From Chondrilla cf. caribensis (taxonomy: Eukaryota; Porifera; Demospongiae; Chondrillida; Chondrillidae), in assembly GCA_964020155.1 (NCBI GenBank), contig OZ026555.1:2367282-2431281 (forward strand): a stretch of 64,000 nt of DNA, given 5' to 3'. Position numbers and translations under genes: made by a program. The notes beneath the pieces were generated by a model. It saw only the letters and a list, made by a program, of their open reading frames with translations. It had not been told where the DNA came from and made no database searches. Positions within the stretch are counted from its first letter, which is position 1. Each line of letters begins with the position of its first letter. Positions 24,974 through 36,175 of the stretch are shown here, one piece after another.

Positions 24974-27900
24974 TCAAGATCCTCGATCCTCCACAGTTCT
25001 TTCAATTCTGTCTGCTAGGTCTACTAATGCAGCACTCCCTCCTGCTTTCTTTGCTTCATCTCTCAAAAATTTACAGAATCGTAACATACCATCACCATTA
25101 TGGTTCTTCTCAAAGTATTTCAGTAGCTCTGAAGCTGCAGCAGTAGGATCTCCATGATCAAGTTGAGCTTCAATCATAGCACTACAGAGGGAATCAATGA
25201 GGTTGTACTCTCTCTCCAAAGTGTCAACACGTGGTTTTGTCAACATGTTCTCAATGTATTCTCCAAGCTCACTCCAGTTGAAGGACTTGATAACATCCTT
25301 GGCTCTAACATGACTGTAGGATACCTCCTTTGGATTAGAAGCAGCATGTACTTTTGGTGGAGCAGCTATAAAACATAAGGTACAAAGGACACATTGTGAA
25401 ACTTAATGACATCACATGACATATATACAGTGGTGATTGAAAGTAATAACCCTACCAGATTCCTACGTGAGCCAAAGGTTGTGTTGAGCTTCATTGACAG
25501 GGCCTTTCCTACAATCGCTTTTGTACTTGCTGGTGTAGGCATACATGTTTTGATATGATGTTTTGGGTGGATTAATTGTGTAGTTTAAGTGTTGTTTTCT
25601 TCCAACCCATACTCATAATTTTAAATTGTATGAAAAAGATAGCTAATTCTTAATGCCTAGAATAGAATTTGGCTAGAATTTGAGCACAACAGCTTTGTTG
25701 AGCTTAGTATCTACAGCATAGGTCATAAGAAGTATACATATAGTAGATATACTAGTGCTGTGGATGATATATCCTGTAAAGGACCAATAATAATTGCACA
25801 CACTGATTTGTAAACCCTAATATGGGTCAAAAGAGTGTGAATTTTATTGAATTTTGTTTTTCTTATAGATATGACCTTAAACTTTGTTGGAATGTTCTCT
25901 GTAAGCAAGGTGACCATACAATGTACCGTTTTAAAGATATAGTTCATTTTCCACCTACTGGAAATGTGCCATAGTGAATGCAAATACATGAAAGTGTAAA
26001 AGATTTTTCTCTTTTCTCATATCTGCTCACATATAAGCACTTTACCATACATACAGGCACTTTACCATTGGACCTGGTGTTGTTCCCATATCCATCATCT
26101 ACCACATTTTGATGATTGTTTACAGGTTCTGTGAAAAAAAAACATGAAACAGGTACGGCTATGTGTGGGCTAGGGTGTAAGTAGCACTACAAATTATGAA
26201 CTTGAACTACTATCATAGATGAGATAATCTATCAGTTAACAACAGATGATGATTTTTAAAGCCATCGTAGTAATCGGACAGAACAGAAAGCTACACTGTA
26301 CATTTGAAATTACTACATAAATAAGCGACACATCAACACCATAACTATTCATACCATAATCTACTATGTCCACTGGGATGTTCACAGCTGGATCAGTGGA
26401 TGTGAGTTTAATATATGCACAACCTTTCCTCGGCTCACAACCTTTGGGATGATTTTGAATCACCTTATACTGGAAAACTGGTGGATAGTAATGATTTTCT
26501 ACAGCATCCTTGAGTGACTCCACAGAACCAACATTGTCTTTGTTAGTAAAGTCGAAAGACTCTAGTGCTATCTGTTAGAAAGCAAAATGTGTGGTTAATC
26601 CAGAATAATGTATGTAGCAAATCAAACATACTGATTCATAACCACCAGGAGGAGTAATTGTCCAATCCCTTTTTTTAGCTGGACTGACAGTAGCTTTCAG
26701 CTCATAACCAGTAATAGTAATTGGTCTCATATAAAAATGTCGCTGGTTCCATGTAGACTTATGTGCACAATGTTCGTCAATGATCTATATGGAGATTGAA
26801 CAAATATGGTATTTTGCAATCAATGGGAGGTGGAATTGAAGACAATATCATCTAGTTTCCAGGTACATGGTTCAGGTGACACAGTCTGCATGTTTACTCT
26901 GTATGCACAATACAATGTTATTATCATGTACCATTTCATGTAGTAATGTTAAAAGATACATTTTGGAAGTATGACAAGTGCCATTTTACATATTTCCTAC
27001 TAATTTAAAATAAAGATAATTCAATTTGGACTTGCCTCGGGAACTTAATACAATACCTAATAGCCATGCATTGCATTTAGACATTTAAATCTCCAAAATT
27101 AGCAATCAAGTAATTTAATGTACTACTGTGTGTACTCCCTGTCAGAAGCCAATTGCATTGTGCATGTGCTACTCAGTAACTGCTACCTTTACAGAAAATT
27201 AAATTCACATAATATAGTCCAATGCATTCAACCACTGAATGAAAATGTTTGTTAAATCCTATATAGCAACTAAGAGTGAATTATACTAGACTTACTTGCT
27301 TCCATGTGTGACAGAAATATGTTAGATATATATGAACATATTTCATGTGCTGTGGCATTTCAGAAGTTTCTTCATCAAACACTTGATACTGGTATCTTGT
27401 TTTGACACCTGCTTTGTAGGCTATTGCATACAGGCAGTTGACTCCATCAACCTGTATTTCAGCAGCGGATTGATTAATCCTGTAGCTTTCTTCATTGAAG
27501 AAGGAGAAGGAGTATTCTTTCGTAACAGTCTGAAGACTGTGAGGGGCCCAAACACACTTTACCAGTTTCTTTGTATTGGACGCAATACTCAGCCAATGTG
27601 CAAGGTGCAAAATTAAGGTCTTTTTCAGTCTGGCACCTCCAGATACAAGGTATACCACCATACTGCCCAGTTTGTACCCTGTAGGTAATTTAAATGGACC
27701 ATCCGCAACGATACCATAGCGAATTTCTGCCTTAGCATTTTGATCAACGGTATTTACAGGTATTTCTATGATGGTCTGATTAACAAAATTTTCTCCTTTT
27801 ACCATGGGCGAATTGGTATCTATATTGATTGTACTTCCTTCCCATCCAAACGGTTCATTTAAAATACCAAATGGCACCCAACAAAGATCACATAAAACCA

Positions 27901-30554
27901 CTTCATCCTTGGTCAGTTCTAAAGGAACAAAAAATACAATAACCTTTATATAATAGATGTACTACACACATACCCATATGGTGCACTCAACCACAAAGTT
28001 CCAATAATATTACTGCGTAAACCTTAACAAAATACTATGTAATCCCTAGCAACCTAATATCAAATGTAGCTCTTCTAAAGTCAACACTGTGGTGAAAAAA
28101 ACACTGTGATTTGAAAGACTTTTGGCTAGTGCTGGGCGATAATGACTTATTCTGCATATCATAATACCTTAGGAGAGTATCACGATATACCCGATGTATT
28201 GGTAGAATGTAAATTATTGGGAATCAAAGTGACACTTACATTGAATTGACATTACACTGCAAGTAATACTAATAGCATAAGCAAAAAGAAACAGCTAAAA
28301 GCAAGTTACACAGCTAATTTAAACAAAAGAAACCGTTTAAGGCAAGTTATCGTGCAGAAAGCACAGCATGGCAACATTATCTGCATCCAGGCATGACCTC
28401 TTTGCTGTTACAATGTTACCAGCTGTACTAAAGAGCCTTTCAGAAAGTACACTGGTGGTGGGGATGCACAGGTACTTGCGTATATTTTACTGAGTTATCT
28501 TATGTATATTTATGCATATGCAGTGCGTTTCTGTATCTACTCTGCTACTTTTCGGCGCTTACTTCACGGTGGTCGACGAGCTATCCAAACTTACGTTCAA
28601 ACCCAAAATATTTCAATACTTCGCTGATAGCACCAGGAAGAGGCGACAGATTATATTTACGTAGTTCGATCCTCGCTGGCAGCCATTTTGCCTTCAAAAC
28701 GTGCACTGTATATATAATACATTATATAGGCGATACTGCCAATAGTTGGGTATCGATACTATCGATGTTATTGATAGTATCGCCCAGCACTACTTTTGGC
28801 ATGGCTAAGGATTTACTAATCATCAATTGATCAATGTGTTAACATAGTTATCTAGTTACGGTAGACACCAAAACAAAGTATGTGTTCCATTTTTACAGAC
28901 AAATATGAAACACTCGAACAGATCATTCCGTTTTCATCTTTTTTTCGTCCATTTGTACCGTTTCATTTCGTCCTATTCCTCAAAAAACCAACGGTGTTGA
29001 TCAACACTAACACAATAACTTCATGGACGTATACTGACTCACCATATTTAGGGTCTATAGGATGTGTTCTCTGAAGAGTATATGGAGGCTGAGGGGAATC
29101 CCCTGTGAGATGAGCACTTGTGTGACTATGAACACTACCAGTATCCATGGGAACAGTAGCCAATGACAATGGATCCACCATCACTCCAACAGAGCTGAAA
29201 GGACTCTGAGACAGAGAAGCTCCTTGTGACATTGGAGAACTTCTGGAAGAGTCAGACTGTGTAGAGTGGACCTAGTGAAGAACACAGGATAATGATACAC
29301 ACAATTGCATACACATATGCATGCACACCCACACCCACCCACACCACACCACACATACATAAACATATAATATTATACACATACACACACAAACTACTCA
29401 CATAGGGGTTACCATGGTCCACCTGCTGAGCTGGAGAGGATGAAGTAGATTCTAACAAAGAGGAAGAGCAATTTACAGTAAACAAAGACTAACAACACAA
29501 TCATAATATGTCAGCTTATACATACAATGCATAGACTATTGTAACCAGATCACATTCCACCATTTGAATTCACAATGTTAACTAGTTATTGAACACCAGA
29601 CAAAATGGAGGAAGGTCCTTACATGGTAGACTACTGTATCTCGTACATCCAGTATTGAGGATTAGTACGAAACTATTCAAATGAAGCAGGTGTACTGAGT
29701 GATTTGCATGTAATCCCAAAAATCCAAAGCACATACATACAATACAAACAATGGATTCACATTCTTTCAGAGTACATTACACATTCAATACTGTACCAGT
29801 GGTATGTACTGGCACTGGCACATATTACAATAACTTGGGTTGTACAGGATTTGAATTTAAGAGCGTCTTCTGGGGTCAATGACGTTTAAAAAATGAACAA
29901 TATTAAAAATGTGGACTTTTGTATGTGAGATATTAACCTTTATTAATAAGACAAGAATTAACTTGCTAGGTGGTGGGACAAAAGGGAGGGGAATAATATT
30001 TTGCTGAGGGGTGGGGAGGCATGTTTTGGTCAGAGTCAACTCTAGGGATGGACACCTAGTTCCCCTGAATATGTGTGATCTCCGGAATACCTCATATTTA
30101 CCAACCCAACAGCATGGGGTAGTTTACTGCTCATGTACATACTGGTAACATTAGACTCAAACTGACCAGTTACTCCAACCAGTGGTGGCTGCTCTATATG
30201 ACGTCTCTTATTTGAAGGTTCTCCAGTTGGGTTTGAGCCAGGTGTCTGAGGGGATTCCCCACTAGATACACCACCTAGGTGGAAGTGAGCACAAACACAT
30301 TATGAAGATTTAGAAAGAGACTTCAAACAGAGCTCTTCCTCACCTGTTGGGCATCTACTGCTGAGAGGGTTGAGAGCCCAGGCTCTACCATCTCTAGTGA
30401 AGTGGGTCAGAATGTCCTCTGGGATTCTCACCATGTAGTAGGATTGGTCGACACTATATTGAAACTCCAACTTGAACTCTACTGATGTCTTATTCTGAGC
30501 AATTCCTCTCAAAACACCAGTTAACAAGGAAACCCCTTGGGGTGCTCGGGCAGT
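24974..30554 (-). CDS. ZU5-like and death-fold gene, nine exons, 5' partial
   Basis: Exons on minus: 30554-30344, 30274-30167, 29451-29402, 29271-29043, 27918-27296, 26784-26632, 26571-26355, 26128-26066, 25365-24974 (stop). All junctions keep phase, giving about 681 residues. Exon 1 holds an unrecognised domain (VEFKLEFQYSVDQSYYMVRI). Exons 2-4 are a Ser/Pro/Thr-rich linker. Exon 5 carries a ZU5-like beta domain (LPTGYKLGSMVVYL, then LHLAHWLS and CVWAPHSLQ). Exons 6-7 occupy the place of a UPA-type module. The last exon encodes an all-helical death-fold, CARD- or DED-like (FCKFLRDEAKKAGGSAALVD). ZU5 followed by a C-terminal death-fold resembles UNC5, PIDD and ankyrin, suggesting a signalling adaptor; that role is inferred. 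It lies alone between two NLR-bearing duplicates. No start codon was found; upstream exons may have been lost at the duplication edge. Confidence 0.78.
27296..27918 (-). CDS. ZU5-like domain exon
   Basis: Single 623-bp exon of the gene above, entered in phase 1 and left in phase 0. Key residues: GPFKLPTGYKLGSMVVYL, LKKTLILHLAHW and WAPHSL, in the order seen in ZU5-type domains of invertebrate death-fold proteins. Several Tyr-rich strands follow (KYVHIYLTYFCHTW). The family call is from remembered motif order and needs a profile search. Confidence 0.65.
28127..28792. mobile_element. hAT deletion derivative with 8-bp target duplication
   Basis: 666 bp with ends TAGTGCTGGGCGATA and its inverse, flanked on both sides by CTTTTGGC (28119-28126 and 28793-28800), the 8-bp target duplication of hAT transposons. 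It keeps a piece of transposase on minus (about 28341-28471). It lies in the intron between exons 29043 and 27918 of the ZU5 gene. Confidence 0.95.
28341..28471 (-). pseudogene. hAT transposase C-terminal fragment
   Basis: Minus-strand reading gives VLSERLFSTAGNIVTAKRS and then FLHDNL, the hallmark of the hATC dimerisation domain of hAT transposases. The rest of the transposase is missing, so the element could only move with help from another hAT element. Confidence 0.92.
28859..29008. mobile_element. Half copy of a GGTAGG-family MITE
   Basis: Starts CGGTAGACACCAAAAC and runs to GTTGATCAACAC. The sequence matches the inner part of the element at 3398-4082 in the opposite orientation. It ends just before the donor of the ZU5-gene exon 29271-29043. 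Confidence 0.6.
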
Positions 30555-31315
30555 CTACAAGTAGATGTGCACTAACAATGAAGACACTGTACGAGATGTC
30601 ACAATATGTACACTGACTAGTAATTTTATAGTGACAAGGGGTAATAAAACATTGTCCACAATATAATGTACATCTACTGCAACAGAACAATGGTGAACAC
30701 ATGCAGTGGCAACAGAACAAATTGTGTGTTACAAGTGATATAAAAAAGGAGTACACTGTATTTCGTATTTCGATTACTGTCCTTTCTGTTGGTTCAAATG
30801 ATTGTTCTTAAATGAATTGCTTTACTCCTATCAATTTTAATACGTACGTATACACACAGTACATGTCAAAGACAACTCTCACTATCACTTGTAATCATGC
30901 AACATTGTCTAGTGTCATTGCACATTAGAGCAAAATGTGTTGGACAGAAAAGAGCAATTTGACAATTAATGTCCTTTTAACTGACACAACAAGAGAGGGA
31001 AGAAAGGTTAGCCAAGGAAAATCAAGGCCCTACCCAAGCACCCCCTCAACATTCATGCATGGTTGGTATTGCAATAAGAGGAAGTGCGGATATTGTAATG
31101 TTTACAGGAGTACTGGCAGCAATGAGGTATGCTAAGCTCCTGGATGCTGCACTGGTTTCCTCTGCTGGATCACAGAACGCAGGAGACCACTAATTACATT
31201 AAGACAGAGATCCCAAACATACAGCACTGATGTAAAGTAATGCACCCTGTCACACATGTGACACACGCATGTACCATGTGTGTACATGATCTAAGAAATA
31301 TATCTAGGGTGAATA

Positions 31316-31880
31316 CCGTAGTCTCTGTAATTTTCGTGGGACTAAAATTTGCAAATGAACGAAAGTTCGCATTTCATTTTCGCGAATGGACATAGCTTAT
31401 TTCATATTATAGTATACACATTATAATCAGTATTGAATAGGAATGAAGATGACAGGTGATTCACTTGATTAGTCTAGTAGCGTAGATATCACATATCTGA
31501 CAACTTTAGCCTTCTTTTTGGCTGAAAAGGCAGAGTATGTCCCACATTTTCCACCTGAAGTCTTCAGTTTCTTTGCTGCATTCTTAAATTCTTTTTTTAC
31601 AATCAAGAAAACTGCTTCAGTTATTGACTCGATTTGGAATGTGCCTCAGTCCCAGGAGTCTAAAAATGACAATTGATGTTCTTTGCCATACTGTTCAGAA
31701 ACGAGTCGAGAAAGATCTATGGCATATACAGTATATGGATAAACTAGTTATACGTAACATATTTCTATTGTAGTGAATATGTTGTTGAGTGTGATTAAAT
31801 TCAAGTTTTCATCCTCACGAATCTTACATCAGTTGTTAAATTAATGAAATTTAGTCACACAAAAATTACGGAGAGTACAG
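31316..31880. mobile_element. MITE with TA target duplication
   Basis: 565-bp element with imperfect inverted ends: CCGTAGTCTCTGTAATTTTC on the left and, inverted, CTGTACTCTCCGTAATTTTT on the right. It is flanked by TA (31314-31315, 31881-31882), pointing to a mariner/pogo-type mobiliser. No transposase sequence seen. Confidence 0.8.
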
Positions 31881-32066
31881 TAGTATATACCTTTATGTGC
31901 ACATAATACTGTATATACTATTAATAGGTTGGTGAGTCCATTTGTGTCACATTTTCAAGTTTTGAATTACAGAGTGCCAGCTTGTTTATCTTATTACGCT
32001 CGGCCAAGAATCATGTTTCTAAACACGAAGGAAGATCCATTGACGAGATCTTTGTTATGTGGAAAA

Positions 32067-32270
32067 GGTATCAGTAATGAGGTCAGAAATATATCCCGGT
32101 ATATCAGGTATATACCGTAGTCGGAGTTTTTGAAGTTAAGTGTCAATATCACCAATCGGGATACATATATGTATCACGATTGGTGATATTGTCACTTAAC
32201 TTCAAAAGCACCAACTACGGTATATCCCCGATATACCGGGGTATATTTCTGACCTCATTACTGATATACC
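32067..32270. repeat. Large palindrome, arms of about 100 bp
   Basis: A nearly perfect inverted repeat centred at about 32169 (ATACATATATGTAT). Arms carry GGTATCAGTAATGAGGTCAG, AAGTTAAGTG and CCAATC and their inverses. The outer part is rich in GGTATAT/ATATACC motifs. Confidence 0.93.
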
Positions 32271-32798
32271 CCGTTTTCTTAATTGAAAGGAAGCAATCAA
32301 TTATCGCCGCACTTGTCACTTAAGACAATCAATGCACCAGCAATGCTGATACACAATGAACGCTGAAGAACACACCAATTCAGTTGAAGGAACACAAAAT
32401 TAGCGCACAAACCTCGTGTTTTCAGAAGGGCGGCGAATCGAGAACGATTTTAACATGAATCGATCGGTCGTTTAGATTGAAGACTTCGTGGTTCGGGCTT
32501 CTAGGCTGGATAATATTTACTCAGCCTATTTTCTTGGTGGCGTTTTGGGCACATAAGGATTTGTCTATTCTTCTAAGTCGGTAAGCTCAGAGAAACGATC
32601 GCTATTTTCATTATCCCCACACCTCTTTTGCTAGGTACGTATATTAGAGAGTTGATGGGTACTCGGCTATTGTTAACTTGCCTCTGATTATAGGTTTACT
32701 GTCGTTTCCAGCTCCCAAAGAAATCTTTCCTCGCAAATTTCTCATCTGTATTCACAACGCTAACATACTTTCGATCGTTTTGACGGGATACATATTTG

Positions 32799-32933
32799 TT
32801 ATACCCCACCTTTGCTGGGTACATGGGGATATACTTGAGTGTCAGGAAGTAATAACCTCGGGCTTCGCCCTCGGTATATCGCTTCCTGACACTCAAGTAT
32901 ATCCGCCATGTACCCAGCAAAGGTGGGGTATAA
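32799..32933. repeat. Second palindrome with about 50-bp arms
   Basis: Arms TTATACCCCACCTTTGCTGG and onward through TATACTTGAGTGTCAGGAAG are inverted on the right side around a loop containing CCTCGGGCTTCGCCCTCGG. It shares the TATACCCC/GGGGTATA motif with the palindrome at 32067. It ends about 65 bp before copy B begins. Confidence 0.93.
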
Positions 32934-33381
32934 CTAATACATATATATATTATATATGTAATAGTTATATCCTGATGTGGTGATTGATAGACAAAGTACA
33001 CAGATGGTAATACATGCACCAGCAGGTGACAGTTGCAATACTTCCAGCCAGTATTGGAATATATTTGTAGGCACAGCAAACCTATCAATAATTCTATGTT
33101 GGAGTTGTCAAACACAGGTGTAATGATATACTTCACATGCATGTCTTGCTATGTCACTTGCTTTTAAAATTGCAGCAAACTATCATCAAATCAATTGCTG
33201 CAAGATACAGCAAGTTTAGAAGCACAATGTAGCTTATAATCAAAACGTTATATTAGATAACAACAGCTTTCAGTGGTACAACCAATGCCCAGCTGTACAA
33301 CAGTTATGTCAACAAATAGCAGTAACATCCAATATAATACACACCAAGTAGTAATACAGTAATACACTAGTAATCACTTAC

Positions 33382-36125
33382 ATGACGTTCAATCTCCATC
33401 TTCACTGTTTCACACTTGCATTGTGACCATGCTTCACACAATTCCTTCTCATCCACTGGAGTCTTGTCCTGGTCAGGAATGATGAGATGTAATGTACATA
33501 TACATACGGTAGGTGCCATAGTAAATTTTACGTTACAAACAGTGTTAATCTATACCAACTAATACAATAACTTGTATACGTTTTGTCGTGTATCATTCAA
33601 TTCTGATTTTATCCTGGAGAAAAATGTGATCAAGCAACCATGGTCTATAGCGCTAGTGATTACGTTTGGCAGAGTATTTCAGTTCACTATTTTAATGGCA
33701 TCAAGTCGCCTACTGATAAGTTCTTTGAGAGAGTAAGGGATTAGTACAACAGAGAAGGGCCAGAATATATAATTTTATCAAGAGTTCACTGGTTCAATTG
33801 ACAAACACCATTTTCTTCATTTCAGATAATAAGTGTCCTCTGTTTTGACCAATCCATTTGTGGTAGTTATGTTCATTACTGAAATCTTTGTATAATCAAA
33901 TATCTCGTCAAATCGTTCTGTACTTTGATAGAATACGTTCAAATGGACACATTTTGTTCTTTTTCGTCTTTTTGAATGTTTCATTTCGTTCTGTTACTGT
34001 ATTTCTCTTGTAGGCAATAGTATGAAGACGCATTCAAACGGAACATGAACTTCATTTTGGTACCTACCATATGGATAACTGCTGAAGTGTCATTGTTCTT
34101 AGAAAAAAAAATTGATGCTGAATTTACTACTAGATCTCCATGTATGGTTGAAAAGATTACTCGTATTTATACTTTGCCATTTAGAATATGTTTAATACTA
34201 TTCTTAACTTCATATGGGAAGAGTTACACATTCAAATGTGACAATTCATCAACCGCTTGCATGTAGTCCAGAAGCAAATGATGAGAACTCGCTGTCCACT
34301 CACAAAAGTTGATACTATTACCTTCAGTCAGCACTGTACCTTCCATGATATATATTCTATTGTGGAGGTACTCACATACTAGATGCACTTGTACAGACAG
34401 TGGAACCTCTCTATTAAGGACACTTTGGGACTTCCATTTTATGCCCTTATTACAGGGATATACTCAATTCAGAGATTTCCTACACTACAGTACTACACTG
34501 GGACATAGAATGGTGTCCTTAATATAGAGGTTTTCTTAATTCAGAGGTTTGTAATAGAGAGCTAACACTATTATAATTTGTAATGACAGACATGATTGAA
34601 TGTGTGAGAACTGCAATACCACGAGTAGCTTTGTTATATAGGTTGTGAGCCGTATTAAAAAAAATCACATATTTTGTGTCATGGTAGGCAGGTAGATCAA
34701 AGTAAAAAAAATGGGTCATAAATCCTCTATATGATCAGACCAATTACCTATCACCAATAATATCAGCAACAGTGAACAATACATGAACATTGTAATACAC
34801 ACGTTCTGATGAATAATGTCTTGTTCAAATGTACAGATATAAGTGCATAGCACAATAAAGCCAGACTGAATGATATCATCATGGTGAGGTTGTACAATAT
34901 TCAGGAGTTCCAGCTCTTTCTGTACAGTACACTGAACTTACATCAGTCAACCCCATGGTAACATTCAGTTCCTCCAAATCCTCAGCCTCTCGCACTCCAC
35001 AGAGGATTGCTGCCCACTCTGCTGGAGAGAGCTTCAATCTCAACTGACTTGTGAGACGTGGAACCAGTAACTGCTTCAGTGAAGATATCCATGATTTATT
35101 ATATTCTGTGATAAAAATGGACAAAAATCAATGATAACCATAAATAGCTTCGAAGGATCCAGTACATCCCATGCTCAAAGTGGTAATACGAACACAAATA
35201 TATTGCAGATCCTAATAATAAAAGATTGTTTCAACACACACTCGTGTACATATTGGTCTGTATGAAGGTTTAATTGTTGTTCTTATGAGTGATGTTTGTT
35301 TATGATTTGTTGTGAGCATGCTCAGTGTGTCAGTCAGACATGTGTATTTCAGAAGTGAATAATGAGTATTGATGAATTTGCTGAAGAGTGCTGGTTTTTC
35401 GCTTTTCTCCTTTCTCTCCCAGCAGGCTGAATTCCACTTAGCGTTCGTATCTACTATATCTACACACACTTAGGGTTCCTATTAGGGGATGGAAGAATTT
35501 CCTGTCTCTTAAAAGAATTTTCCCCTTCTCCTCTGAGATCAAATATCTCTCTAGTAACATTACATTTGAGTCATGGTTTCCCCCTTTCTTCTATTCCTTA
35601 CTTCCACACACACACACAAGCATGTACATCAAAATCCCAAAAATATTGTATATCACTGTGGGAACATTCATGTACTAAAATGGCTCCCCATGTGTTGTAC
35701 AGTACATATTTCAGAAATCAACACTCACCAGGTAATACAATTAGGACACGTAACAGCTTGGATCACACCATTATTGATAGGGGAGTTTGCAGACAACACT
35801 TTTCAAAGGATGAGCTGTACCTTAGATCAAATTTTTCCGTACATCAAAAATGGTGGCTCATAGGTTTGCATGGGTAAAATGTGAATTCTTGCCATTATGC
35901 AAGTAAAATCAAAGCATGCTCCATTAGGTCACTCTTTGTACAGCACTAATATTAGCCATAGACAATTAGTATCAATTGCCACTCCCTTGCATGAGTTACA
36001 TGTGAAGAAAAACCCTTTGCTGAAGAGACGGTATATGGCATATTAGTCCATTCAAATTCCTGCCCAAGTTTGGCCTGATCACACAGTATAATATTATATA
36101 TTCACTGTGACAGTACTCGTGCAGG

Positions 36126-36175
<50 letters not shown>

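Larger units (their letters stand above)
30555..32999. other. Spacer before copy B: MITE and palindromes, no exon recognised
   Basis: No further exon of the ZU5 gene was found here, although its start codon must lie upstream. The stretch contains a MITE (31316-31880), two large palindromes (32067-32270, 32799-32933) and, at about 32957-33000, the left end of the MITE family also found at 58666. Confidence 0.55.

Noticed and set aside
30935..31135. 66-codon plus-strand frame near the 5' side of the ZU5 gene
   Set aside because: No homologous counterpart, no family motif and no splice evidence.
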